Part shown: positions 1 through 10,343 of the stretch, piece by piece
Layout of the letters: every line of letters begins with the position of its first letter
How positions within the stretch are numbered: the stretch's first letter is position 1
Source of the DNA: Rhynchopus euleeides
Lineage: Eukaryota > Euglenozoa > Diplonemea > Diplonemida > Diplonemidae
Direction of reading: 5' to 3'
Assembly: GCA_963210315.1 (NCBI GenBank)
Contig: OY723273.1
Coordinates: 558,001-622,000 of the forward strand
Length of the DNA: 64,000 nt
Position numbers and translations under genes: made by a program
Notes under the pieces: generated by a model
What the model saw: only the letters and a program-made list of their open reading frames with translations
Databases searched by the model: none
Told to the model about the DNA's origin: nothing

Positions 1-274
1 TTTCCCCCAACGGCCAAATCTGGCTCTCTGGGTGCGCATATGTCCCAAAAATGTGTTTCCGGGCATTTTTGGGCACAGTAGCGACGTTGTTCGTGCCAGA
101 ACAGCAGGAGGCACAGTGGGCAGGCACCAAAGAGTGGCATGTGTGGGGGAAGCCCTGCCTGGCAGCGTACAGTGCAAAAGTATTAACAGACGTATGCAGG
201 CGTTTTTTCGAAATCTGCATACGTGCATACGTATGAATACGCATACGTATGCCCGTATTCGGCGAGCACTGCCC
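1..274. other. Intergenic, CATACGTATG-type palindromic repeats
   Basis: No convincing gene. Positions about 187-262 hold several short palindromic motifs built from CATACGTATG and GCATACG. They resemble the subterminal repeats of the DNA transposons elsewhere in the window. This may be the edge of another element, but no second terminus is visible. Confidence 0.4.
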
Positions 275-1813
275 TAGGGGGGGTCGAAAGCCCCGTTTTT
301 TTGTCCCAAAATGGTGTTTTTCGACATAGCAGCCGCGGCCCTCTATTTGACCTTCTGACCCCCCAGAACCCACCATACCCCGGTTTTTGGGCCCTAGGAG
401 TCCGATTTTCGGGCTCCCGAGCCCCGGAAAGTCGATTTTTGATGATGTCAATTTTTCCGTTCCCTATACTGCACCTCCGGGTCATGGCACGGACGCCTGC
501 CACGGGCAGATAGTAAAACACTCTCATCCTGGGACGTCCGAGCGCACACCATCCTGCGGCTGTGATTTTCTGATGCAACCGCTCATCCGCGCCACAAACA
601 ACGTCGTATCCCAACGATTCGGACAGTGAGAAGATGCCATCGAATACTGCCATCTGACACAGTCGTTGGGTGGCCTGCTATTGAACTCGGAGCTGCCAGG
701 AACAGGGAGGATGTCATCATAGCCGACAGTGATGCATTAGTGTTGATGCCCTCATGAGAATGCTCTCTTAGAATGCAAGGCAGGTAAACTGTCCCGACTA
801 AACACTTGCCACTGCTGCCGTTATCTGCGAAGCATTTCTCCTGTGGATGCAGACAGTCAAGGGAGGTGGAAGAGCGCAGCGAGTACCCAGCTGCAACGCA
901 GAGCCCGAGCTTATCATCAAGGTTCTCTTCTGGCGCTCAAGACCAGGGTCCTGTGGGACCTGGTCTCAGAACAGTGTCCGGGTATTTATGCTGCACGCGC
1001 CTTATGTAAATGACGAGTGCGCGGAACTGGCTAAAGACGCTGCGAAGGATATGCTCGGGACATTCAAGCGTCCTCCGTACGCTGAGGCGAGGAAGGGGAT
1101 CAAGGAATCACACAGTGCAACTCTCGCAACAACCATTTCACAGAAGAAGTGCGCGGGCTTCGAATGCACGTCCTGAATAATCAGAAAGTCATTGCACGCC
1201 CTGCTCAGCAAGCCATGAGCAAGTCGTGAGGGTTGGTTCGCAAACCCCCCTCCCGACAGAGGAGACCTTTCAACTTACAAAGAGTTCGTTGGCCAGACCA
1301 GCATCTCAGTGTCGGAGCAGTGGCCAGTTGTGCCGCCTGTCCCTTGCAGCCAAGCACCGCACACTGTGCAAGTTGATGACGGTTCCCACTCTGCATCAGT
1401 ATGCATCTTTGCATGATCTGGCAGTGTATACAGAGAAGGAGATGGTGGCTGCCCGCATTCAACAGTTTGGTGCGACGCTGGAGTGGGAAGAGGGTCGAAA
1501 GATGCAGGATTGGCACCTATGGAGGGTCTTGAGGACGCAGGGGAGGAAGGGGTGGAGGAGGTCGAGAAAGTGGGCCTGCACATGGGCTGATAGTGGACTG
1601 GCGAACCCGTGCGTGACCCTGAGGTGCAGTATAGGGAACAAAATTTTGACATCATCAAAAATCGACTTTCCGGGGCTCGGGAGCCCGAAAATCGGACTCC
1701 TAGGGCCCAAAAACCGGGGTATGGTGGGTTCTGGGGGGTCAGAAGGTCAAATAGAGGGCCGCGGCTGCTATGTCGAAAAACCCCATTTTGGGACAGGCTT
1801 TCGACCCGCCCTA
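275..1813. mobile_element. TA-flanked inverted-repeat element, 1535 bp (E1)
   Basis: The element proper runs 277-1811 and is flanked on each side by TA (275-276, 1812-1813). Its arms, about 277-490 and 1608-1811, are long imperfect inverted repeats of roughly 205 bp, starting GGGGGGGTCGAAAGCCCC and ending in the complement. The interior has only short ORFs (for example plus-strand frames at 847-1176), none recognisable. The left terminus GGGGGGGTC resembles that of the 1148-bp elements at 13.2 and 25.3 kb, so it probably belongs to the same TA-targeting group. It appears non-autonomous. The superfamily is not assigned. Confidence 0.75.
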
Positions 1814-1908
1814 CCCCCCCCCCCCCTTCACTCGTGACGAGGGAGGAGGTGGAGGTGGAGCTGGAGGTTGGGGTAGGGTGGGTGCGTGGGAGCAGGGTAT
1901 CGGTTATT

Positions 1909-2021
1909 GGGGGCCTTCGCTCTGTGCCACACTGTGTGCCAAACTGTGCCACTTTGCAGCCCAGTGTTGTGAGGCGGGTTGCTGTTTCCCTCACTTTTCT
2001 GGATTTCTGAGCGAAGCCCCC
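1909..2021. mobile_element. Small MITE, GGGGGCYTTCGCTC termini, copy 1
   Basis: A 113-bp sequence whose ends are inverted repeats (GGGGGCCTTCGCTC and GAGCGAAGCCCCC). It matches similar segments at 26549-26658 and 53031-53142, including the internal stretch around the words TGTGCCA and GTGAGGCGGGTT. No coding capacity. The target duplication is not clear. Confidence 0.6.
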
Positions 2022-2465
2022 TTTATATATGATATGTGATGCGTGCGGTTGCACGGGGGTGTCAACCACCTATTCAGTTGTGAGGGGGATCTCACAGGTT
2101 TTCCCTAGCTGTTCTGGGTTTCTCAAGCGGAGGCTCCGCCACCCCACCCCACCCCACCCCACCCCCCTCCCCCCAATGCAAATGAAAACAACGTTCTCTA
2201 GAGGAGGGGGGGGGGGTGCAGGGGACGGGGTTGCGACGGGCGCGGGCAGAACGATCTGATCTACTAGATCTACTAGAAAGGAGTAACAGTCGCAAACGCG
2301 AAAACATCCCTTCATCCAAAGGGGTTGCGGTGGTGGGGTGGTGGGAGGTGGCGGGGGAGGGAGGAGAGAGGGGGGGGGGGGGGGGTGCTAGGTGGTGGTG
2401 GATATACCCTTGTGTAGGGTGGACGACTCACCCAACTTTTCAGCTAAGCTACTGTGACAAAAAAT
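2022..2465. other. Low-complexity C- and G-rich intergenic DNA
   Basis: Runs of CCACC, poly-C and poly-G, plus short inverted words around GATCTACTAGATC. No gene or RNA is supported. Long frames through it are Pro/Gly-rich translations of low-complexity DNA. Confidence 0.5.
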
Positions 2466-2690
2466 ATTGGCTTCAAACATGGTTTCGCAGAATTCTGACA
2501 GAAAAATGCCCAGAATTTCCAGATTTTTAAATTCTGCAGAATCTGAGAAATTCTGTAGAATTCTGCAGATTCTGAGAATTCTGACAGAATTCTGCAGAAT
2601 TCTGGGAGAATTCTGGGAGAATTCTGAGAATTCTGGGAGAATTCTGGGAGAATTCTGGGAGAGTTCTGAGAATTCTGCCAGTGGGGCTTG
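2466..2690. repeat. GAATTCTG-type short tandem repeat block
   Basis: About 220 bp made of variants of AGAATTCTG and GGGAGAATTCTG, with GAATTC palindromes repeated about every 10-12 bp. Related words recur at 5900-6190. It looks like a subterminal repeat block of a transposon or a microsatellite built on a palindrome. No coding function is seen. Confidence 0.7.
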
Positions 2691-3930
2691 TGGCCAACTA
2701 GCAGCAGCCTGGTATGACAGGGTAGTCATACACAGGCTATGTACAGGGTTATTGTGCTTATGCTACTGTTGGATCTCAGGACTGGCCACCACTGCGCGGG
2801 TCAAATTTTTGGAAAGGGGGCCTTGACCAAAGGCAAACAGTTTTTGAGTTCTTGCACCACTTCATCTCGGGACTACTCTGATTGGATTCCTCGGATTCGT
2901 CGACACACTGTTTCAGAACTGTGCACTTCTCCATCCACACCGGCATCGGGTCACCCGCTGAATGCCGTGAGGGCCGAAGCCCAGGGTCAGATTTCGGTAC
3001 AAGGCGATTAACAGGTCGTTGAGAGGTTCGCAAGTTTAAATGTACCTACAAAAGCTTCATGTACCCATGATAGGGATTTAGTCATTGCTATAGGTGAAGA
3101 TCAGAGCCCAGGCGGGATGTAAGACAGGGTGTCGCAGATGCAACAATATCTCCAGAGCCACTTTGTATGCCTTTGTTCGGGATGCCCCTTCACCTGTCGC
3201 GCTTAGGTTCCGTCCAAGTTCGCCGATTCCAGTGCTTCAAGAGAGCACACAGTTCCTTCCCAGTAGTCTTCATCCTCGGTTCCGAATCATCGCAGTCCCT
3301 CGAATCCATGGTGCAGAACTAAATTCTCGAAAGGTGGTCAATGTTTTGAAAGGGGCCCGTGACCAGCGGAAATTGGAATTTTTGACCCAAACCTGCAAGT
3401 GTACTGTTGTTTAACGTTGTCCAAAGCCCCTTGCGGTGTGACAGTACATTCGTTATGTGAATATCTGTCACATGGCTATGGCAACACAGACACAGGCAAG
3501 CTGGGGAGGCGTCGCGTCCGTCGAAAAAATCATTTCTGCACAACTACCGGCATCGCAGCTACGGTAGAAGTGACTGACCCTGTTCTTGTAATCTTGACGC
3601 TGGAAAATTCCATTCGGAAATACCAAACACATCCACTGAAAGTGGATGGAATGGGCGTCAAGACCGTGATTTTTGGGGGAGTGGACTGCCCTGTATCGTG
3701 AACCCGCTGAGGGTACAAAATACAGAACAGGGAGGCACAGGTGCAGCACAACACAGGCAGGCAGGCAGGAAACAATGGGTGCAGGTCAGACAAAATGTTC
3801 GGTGTCAATCGGCTTGGTTTGATTTGTAGGGATGATGCGGAACACACAACCCGCACCCAACCTCCAGATTCAGCCACTGTACCCATTTTCACCAGTTATA
3901 TCCGCTCACTCAGAGCAAAACCGAAAAATA
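2691..3930. other. Intergenic DNA, possible decayed inverted-repeat element
   Basis: No gene recognised. Positions about 2795-2910 and the reverse complement of about 3285-3400 share words such as GGGTCAAA and GTTCTTGCACC/GTTCTGCACC. An old element of roughly 600 bp with diverged ends may therefore lie here. The rest is unique-looking sequence with only short random frames. Confidence 0.3.
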
Positions 3931-3934
3931 CTAC

Positions 3935-4085
3935 GAGAAACACTTGGCCTCGATGCTGTGAGTGTTGCATTGGACGTTTCAAAGACAAGTCGTTGTGTGT
4001 GCGCCAAACCCGGATGAACAAACCTCACGTGGTTTGGCTGATGAAGGTTGGTGTGAATGTGCGCACAGTCATAACAACAAGGCAA
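3935..4085 (+). repeat. Dispersed repeat, copy interrupted by foldback element
   Basis: Shares long near-identical stretches with 38900-39060, around the words GTGCGCCAAACCCGG, AACCTCACGTGGTTT and GAATGTGCGCACAGTCAT. In this copy the repeat is split by the 511-bp foldback at 4086-4596 and resumes at 4597. The other copy is uninterrupted and acts as the empty site. Confidence 0.7.
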
Positions 4086-4596
4086 TGGGGTAATCAGGCT
4101 GGGGGAAAAAACAACAAATCACAACGAATCACACCCGATCACAACAAATCACAACGCCAAATGTTGTGATTTGTTGTGATTTGTTGCGATTTGTTGCGAT
4201 TTGTTGTGGCCAGTTGTGATTTGTTGCGACCAGTTGTGACGACTTGTGACCCTTTTGTGATGAGTTGTGATGAGTTGTGATGAGGTGTGATCTGTTGTGA
4301 TCTGTTGTGATCGCGATCCAAAATTTCAAAAATTTAAAATTTTGGATCGCGATCACAACAGATCACAACAGATCACACCTCATCACAACTCATCACAAAA
4401 GGGTCACAAGTCGTCACAACTGGTCACAACAAATCACACCACGTCACACCTAGTCACAACAAATCACAACTGGCCGCAACAAATCGCAAAAAATCACAAC
4501 AAATCACAACATTTGCCTTGTGATTTGTTGTGATCTGTTGTGATCGGGTGTGATTTGTTGTGATTTGTTGTTTTTTTCCCCAGCCTGATTACCCCA
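4086..4596. mobile_element. Foldback element with 5-bp target duplication (E2)
   Basis: A 511-bp, nearly complete inverted repeat. The ends are TGGGGTAATCAGGCTGGGG and its complement. The arms are packed with variants of ATCACAACAA, and the centre near 4325 is an AT-rich palindrome flanked by GATCGCGATC. GGCAA is duplicated at 4081-4085 and 4597-4601. The homologous region at 38.9-39.06 kb lacks the insertion, which defines the 5-bp duplication. It is non-coding and related by termini to the element at 39231-40165. Confidence 0.85.
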
Positions 4597-4651
4597 GGCA
4601 AGGTAGATTGTGTTTGTCACCCAAAGCGCTGCCAACTATCTTTTTCACTGT

Positions 4652-4758
4652 GGGGGTCTTCGCTACCGGATGGTCGTCAGTGCATCTTGGTGTATTTGCT
4701 GTTGAAATAGTGAAAACTGACGAAGATTGACGAAGAATAACGACCAGCGAAGACCCCC
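4652..4758 (+). mobile_element. MITE, GGGGGTCTTCGCT termini, copy 1
   Basis: A 107-bp element with perfect 13-bp inverted ends, GGGGGTCTTCGCT and its complement. The internal TGACGAAGAATAACG words are shared with copies at 44052-44160 and, in the opposite orientation, 50467-50577. Non-coding. Confidence 0.8.
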
Positions 4759-5800
4759 TGTGACAACCTTCTTGTTGTGTGTGGTCTTGTCCCAAAAAGA
4801 GAACTCGTCCAGCCAGTGGGTCGTAACAAGCGACACTCACACCTTGCCATTTTGTAAGTTCGGCGTAGCCAACTCAGGAAACTTTTCACCGTGCGGATCC
4901 TTGCGAACACTTCACACGCCCGGCAGGTTGGTGGGGTGTTCTGTGTTCGAAGAAGTTCGACTGTCGTTGCACCGTCACACCCCACTCACCCATCCCACCC
5001 CGCCACCAGAGATCACACTCCAGAAGATGGGTTGTTCTTTTGCGGTGGTTTGATGGTGGTGTCGAAAGCAATTCGCGCAAGATACTGAACGACGCACAAC
5101 ACTTTTCACCCAGAAAAGGGGGGGTTTGGCCCTTCAATGAAAACCTGCCACACAGCCGCTCAGGCCTTGCGATGCTCAAGTGCCGGTTGGACCCCTATGT
5201 CCTTCAGGCCCCAAAGCAGGCAACGATATGGGATCAACCTCACAGGGGTGAACAACAGGGTGAACAAGGCACGGGTTTACACTGCAACCTCAAGGACTGG
5301 CGACACCTCTCCCACAGTCTGCGGCACTCTGCCGTGGCGACAAGGCTTCCTGTCACGGGAGATCGCTGCGTGGATCAACGTGGCACCACCCGTGTGCTCG
5401 GCAGGTTGTTTCGGCACCTGCTTTCTCCGTGTCATGCTTTTCGTGAGCGTGTCAGGGATTGTTGGCACACGCTGGGGAGGGTTTCACATGATGACATAAC
5501 ATACATCAGAAGCACACACCCACGTGGCGCTATCCTTGGCAGGACTTTGAAGTGCCGCCTTGATATCCTTGTTGGATAGAACCCTCATATCACACCCTCA
5601 ATCAGCTGACGAAAACCTAGGAAAAAACGAGTGTAGGATAGCGGGTCCGGTTACTCACGGTATGGACCCTCGGGGCCAGGCTGCGATACCAGCACGCGAA
5701 CCCAAATTGCAATACGAAAACCTGAGATTTCTGGCTGATTTGGCCATGTACCCAGGTCCTCAGCAGGAGCTAGATATTCGCGGTCCCATTTTAGGGCAAC
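4759..5800. other. Intergenic DNA with a dispersed repeat near 5539-5610
   Basis: No gene supported. Positions 5539-5610 match 38233-38305 closely (around GGCAGGACTTTGAA and CTCATATCACACCCTC), a dispersed repeat. Other frames here are short and show no motif. Confidence 0.4.
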
Positions 5801-5804
5801 GAAT

Positions 5805-6190
5805 GGGCTCAAAATTCATAAATTCCTTTGAAAACGGACCCAAATGTCCAAAATAGGCCCACCCCAAAAAAAAATTTTCGAAAAGGTCCCCCCACAGAAT
5901 TTCTCAGAATTTTCCAGATTTCTCAGATTTTCCAGAATTCCGACAGAATTCTCAGAATTTTCCAGATTTTCTCAGATTTTTCAGATTTTGGCATTCTGGC
6001 CCGGATTTTTGCAGAAATATTTCGATGAGCCATTTTAGGGCTCAAAATGGGCTCAAAATTCAAAAATTCCTTTGAAAATGGGTCCAAATGTCCAAAATAG
6101 GCCCACCCCAAAAAAAAATTTTGAAAAGGTCCCCCCCACAGATTTTCCAGAATTCTGACAGAATTTCTCAGAATTTTCCAGATTTTATCA
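5805..6190 (+). repeat. Two tandem copies of a ~245-bp AT-rich repeat
   Basis: Two direct copies begin near 5810 and 6050. Each carries GGGCTCAAAATTCA, then GGCCCACCCC, then a run of A, then CAGAATTTTCCAGATTTTC-type repeats. The second is truncated near 6190. The GAATTC-type motif links it to 2466-2690. Non-coding. Confidence 0.6.
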
Positions 6191-6340
6191 TCAAAAATCA
6201 AAAAAAGAAATTCCTGGGTTTCTCGGCCACTTTTGAGGTAATTGCGCGACTGTCCTGAAGTTGGGAACCCCAAATGTGGAAAAGCAACACCGAAAACTCG
6301 ATTTTCGGGCCCCACACTGTAGACACAATGTGAATTTTCG

Positions 6341-6692
6341 GGGGTACCTGGGACCCCCCGTGTTTAAGTCCCCCCCCTGGAGGCGACTTTCGGCCAGGGG
6401 GGACTTAAACACGGGGGGGGGGGGGGGGGGGCGGACTTTCGGCCAGGGGGGGGCTTAAACACGGGGGTGGCACGGTGGAGACCAAGAAGACCTCTTCCGC
6501 TTCCGTCGTATGGGGGTGATTCCGGTCCGGATGGACTTTTGGCACCCCACTTTTCGACTCTGACAGCACCTGGAGGGCACCAGGTGGCCTAGCGGCCACC
6601 TGATGACCCTCCAGACCAGCCCACTCCCGTGTTTAGGTCCACCTGTGCTTAAGTCCCCTCTGGGGGACTTATACACGGGGGGTCCCAGGTAC
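6341..6692. mobile_element. Foldback repeat, GTACCTGGGACCCCCCGTG termini (E3)
   Basis: About 350 bp bounded by GTACCTGGGACCCCCCGTG and its complement at 6674-6692. There are further internal inverted copies of GGGACTTAAACACGGGG, and a hairpin CAGGTGGCC/GGCCACCTG near 6580. A fragment of the same family lies at 39207-39228. The target duplication is not resolved. Confidence 0.55.
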
Positions 6693-6972
6693 GAGCAGTG
6701 ATCTCGTGCCAGGGCTGGCATGGCCCGACCTCAACATTTTCCCATCACATGTTCTGGAGAGGCCAGACTATCTTTAGTAGACTTTGGGCTTTTGAGTTCA
6801 GCCGGGTGAACATGCGGCGCAGCGTGCGAAAATCCAACGCCACCATGAGAGACAGGTGGATGAAGCTTGATGACTCAGTCGCGCCGAATCGTACCCAAGT
6901 GAAGGACTATCCCCTGGAATGCGACACAGCACCAACCGGTGTGAGACGTGCCTTCCAAATCCTGAAGGATGT
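6693..6972. other. Intergenic, no feature recognised
   Basis: Short unique-looking stretch between the foldback repeat and the 41-bp satellite. Frames exist, but nothing recognisable is encoded. Confidence 0.4.
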
Positions 6973-7555
6973 TCACCGACCAATAAAGCGACCAGATGGC
7001 GGTCCCGAATGTGGGACCGACCGATAAAGCGACCAGATGGTGGTCCCAAATTTGGGACCGACCGAAAAATTGACCAGATGGCGGTCCCAAATTTGGGACC
7101 ACCATCTAGTCGCTTTGTTGGTCGGTCCCAAATTTGGGACCGCCATCTGGTCGCTTTATCGGTCGGTCCCAAATTTGGGACCACCATCTGGTCGCTTTGT
7201 TGGTCGGTCCCAAATTTGGGACCGCCATCTGGTCGCTTTATCGGTCGGTCCCAAATTTGGGACCACCATCTGGCCGCTTTATCGGTCGGTCCCACATTTG
7301 GGACCGCCATCTGGTCGCTTTTTTGGTCGGTCCCAAATTTGGGACCACCATCTGGTCGCTTTATCGGTCGGTCCCAAATTTGGGACCGCCATCTGGTCGC
7401 TGTATCGGTCGGTCCCAAATTTGGGACCACCATCTGGCCGCTTTATCGGTCGGTCCCAAATTTGGGACCACCATCTGGTCGCTTTCTCGGTCGGTCCCTA
7501 ATTTGGGACCACCATCTGGTCCATTTTTCGGTGGGTCCCAAGTTTGGGATAAGGA
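6973..7555. repeat. 41-bp palindromic satellite with internal inversion
   Basis: About 14 units of 41 bp, each with the perfect palindrome GGTCCCAAATTTGGGACC followed by a CATCTGGTCGCTTTAT spacer. The first three units (about 6973-7095) run in the reverse orientation and the rest run forward, so the block is itself an inverted repeat with a short left arm. Because 41 is not a multiple of 3, frames through the array cycle and do not represent a protein. It may be a subterminal binding-site array of an element or a small satellite. Confidence 0.85.
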
Positions 7556-9833
7556 ACTCCGTGGGCACCATTGGTCGCCCTTCGGTCGCCACCTGTTCAG
7601 ACCCCTTTTCAGGGGATTTGAGCCCCAGAGAGACCTCCTGGACCGGTTTTCTGGTGTTTTATGCTCTTCCCGACCCTGTCCTGGCCCAGAATGTGGTCTG
7701 GAGCGAGGTTCTGCTGATTTCTGCCTGATGCGGACCCTCCTTTGGGGTCCTCCATTTATTTTGCGTCTGACCGTCACCTTCCCCACCTAGTTCACCAGGG
7801 CAAGGTGAAAAACCGTTTTTTAGCCCCAAAAATGGCATTTCCCGGGTGGCGACCTCTGGCGACCTCTGAAAAATGTGCCCAAAAAGTGATTTTTGGGACC
7901 TTGCGGACCTCGAAAACACAAAGGGAAAAAAAAATATTTTTTGTCACACCCCCTCTTGGGGCGGTACGCCAGTCTACCTTGTGTGTATGCCAGGGCCGGT
8001 ATCTGCACAGCACAGCGTTTGTTGCTTGAACCCTTGCCTTGGAGCAATCGTGCAGACACAGCTCAGCAAAATAGAGCTGTCAGCTGCACTGTGTCCCCAC
8101 CCCACCCCCCCCCTTTTGCTTGCTTGTGCCCCCCGAGGAGAGCCTGTGCATGGGGTGCCCATCCACGCCATGCCAACAGTCTGTCGAGGCAGGTAAGAGC
8201 TACAACGAGCTGTATGAGGTGCAAATCTAAATGGAGGAGAGAAGAGAGTCGGTGGTGGGTGGGCTATTTCGTCGATCGCGAGAATCACACCTTGCCATCG
8301 CGCCGCTTCTTTTTTATGCCGCGGTGGTGATGTACTGCAAGGATTTTTACACTGGGCGCATCCCCTGCGCTGTGAGCACAAAGTCTCAAAACACAAAATA
8401 AACACAAACACGGCAGGAGATGCCCGTTTGGCGGAACCGATCACACGTGAAACACTCCTTTCCGGCAGAGAGCACACCGAACACCCCCTGTTCTTGATGC
8501 AATCGCTACTGTGTGTCCACAGCTGTCACGAGCACCACCACCTCCATGAGGTGTTACCCCCACTGTGGCACACGCACACATGTCGCCCTCTGATTCTTAC
8601 TGCTGTGGGAAAAAACAAGAGGGGGCCCAAAAGGGAAATCGCACGAATGTACAGGGCGGGAAAGCTGGAAGGGGAAAGGGGAAAGGGGGGGACGAAGACG
8701 GTATACCCGACATCTTGACACAAGGCGGGATGGGAGGGGCTGGGATGGGTGGGGTGGGGTGGGATGCGGGACAGGGGCGGGGGTGGAGACCAGAGATTGA
8801 AAGATGCTCTGTGTGGTGTATGTGTGTGTGTTGGTGTTGTTTGTTTTCCCTGTTTTTTTTTGATCAGGCTTTATGTGGAAACGGGGCTTGCCTCTGGCAA
8901 GCGCCCCTTCCCACTGGTGTGCGTGCGTGTGGTTTGTGGTTCTACACTAATACAAAACGAGGCGCCACAGGTTGTGTGGCAGTGAAAATCACACCGGGCG
9001 TGTGGACTCGGTGCGTTCTACACTACAACAAAAAAAATATCACACATCTGCGAGGGCGACATCGTTATTTCGCGGGATTCGGAAAATACCAGTACGGCGT
9101 TTTCTTTCCCACAAAACACAGGAGAAATACACCAAAAAACACAACTTCTCCGGCACACATAATGACGAAGCCCCCGAGTGTGCGGTTCACAAGGATTTGG
9201 CAAAGACGCATCATCCTTGCATGACGCTCTCACAGTGCGGTGCCCGCGCAACCGCAGCGCTGCCAAATCCCCCCCCCCCCCTCCATCCCAAGACACCAAA
9301 CAACGCGCATCACACAGCACAGCCGCGGCAGCAGAAGGGAACGGAGGGCATAGGAGGGTGGGTGGGTGGGTATTGATAAAGCCTCCATCAAGCAAAACGG
9401 GAATGGGGGGGGGGGGGGGGGTATCTAGGGGGTTAAACTGCGCAGGTGCGCAGGGGAGGGGGGGCGGGGGGCGGTGGTGTGGGGAGGTGTGGCAGCGGGA
9501 GAGGTTGTATGAACGGTGTGCACCCGGGTGGGATTGTATATTTTTTGGTGTACCTTTTTTTGTGTGCGTGTGTGGTGTATGTGTGTGTGCGGCACCTGTA
9601 GTTTTTATTTGTATGGGGTGGGATGGGCATACGCGGGTTGCCCAAAAATTTCTGCGGCAGATTCGATGGCATCCAAAACAAAGGTCATAAGATGACGCTT
9701 TGCTGACCGCACACTTTGTGACTCAAGGCTGTGTTGAGTTGGATCCTGTGCGAAGTGGCAGCGGGTGTGTGTCGGACGCCTGTCCCGCAGCAACATTCTA
9801 AAAATTCAGCCCGACAAGCTTGCTTTCCTCCAT
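7556..9833. other. Intergenic, low-complexity and dispersed repeats
   Basis: No gene supported. About 8262-8420 shares words with 31078-31250 and 44335-44440 (TCGATCGCGAGAA, then TGAGCACA and an A-rich tail), a dispersed repeat family. Positions 8640-9600 are rich in G-runs and GT microsatellite-like sequence. Long frames there are compositional. Confidence 0.4.
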
Positions 9834-10167
9834 CGCCCCCCCCCCCCTAGGCATACAGTGCAAACGATAATTATTATCGCATACGATAATTATTATCGTA
9901 CTCCCATTATCGTATATTATCGTATACGATAATATACGATAATGGTGCGATAATTTTTTTGAGATTTTCGGAAAACCAGAAATCAGCCCAGAACACATTG
10001 AAAAAGTGGTAAAAGTGGAGCCGGAAGCTGCCATTTTTGCTTCTTTGAATTATTGGTGACGGGGGGCTTCACTCAGAAGTGTAGAATGTCCCTCACAAAT
10101 GGGTGGCAGACACAACACACATAGTGCCATGACATGCGCAGCACTATGTCTGTCTGGGGCATCCTGT

Positions 10168-10274
10168 CAATGAAGCTGGCACCGTTGGAAGAAGTTTCAG
10201 GCACAGGGGGGCGGAGAGGTTACAGGATACTGCCACGCACATCCGTGACACTCATTTGCGTGTGCGCTCTCGAC
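10168..10274 (+). repeat. Leader duplication of an internal transposase segment
   Basis: About 105 bp before the likely start codon is strongly similar to 11545-11650 inside the coding region. Shared words include GGCACCGTTGGAAGAAG, TTTCAGGCACAGGGG and CATCCGTGACACTCATTTG. The copy has small changes and is not needed for the ORF. It probably arose by internal duplication or template switching during repair. Confidence 0.75.
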
Positions 10275-10343
10275 CCGTGTGTCTATCGCTATGTTGTGAC
10301 TGCATCGCCATCACCCTCCACAGGAAACACCAGGGATCAAAAA

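Noticed and set aside
4021-4060. CTGATGAAGG after a hairpin (AAACC/GGTTT) as another hammerhead
   Set aside because: The hairpin is suggestive but there is no stem II or GAAA core, and the two genomic copies differ in the flanks.
6973-7555. CRISPR-like array
   Set aside because: Spacers are not unique and units are contiguous palindromic satellite repeats in a eukaryotic context.
7037-7790. Long overlapping frames of repeated PNLGPPSGRFIGRSQIW-type protein
   Set aside because: They are translations of a 41-bp satellite. Frames exist on both strands and cycle with the repeat, with no start context.
8565-9690. Gly/Pro/Cys-rich frames in the 8.5-9.7 kb stretch
   Set aside because: Composition follows G-runs and GT repeats. 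No motif, and both strands are open.
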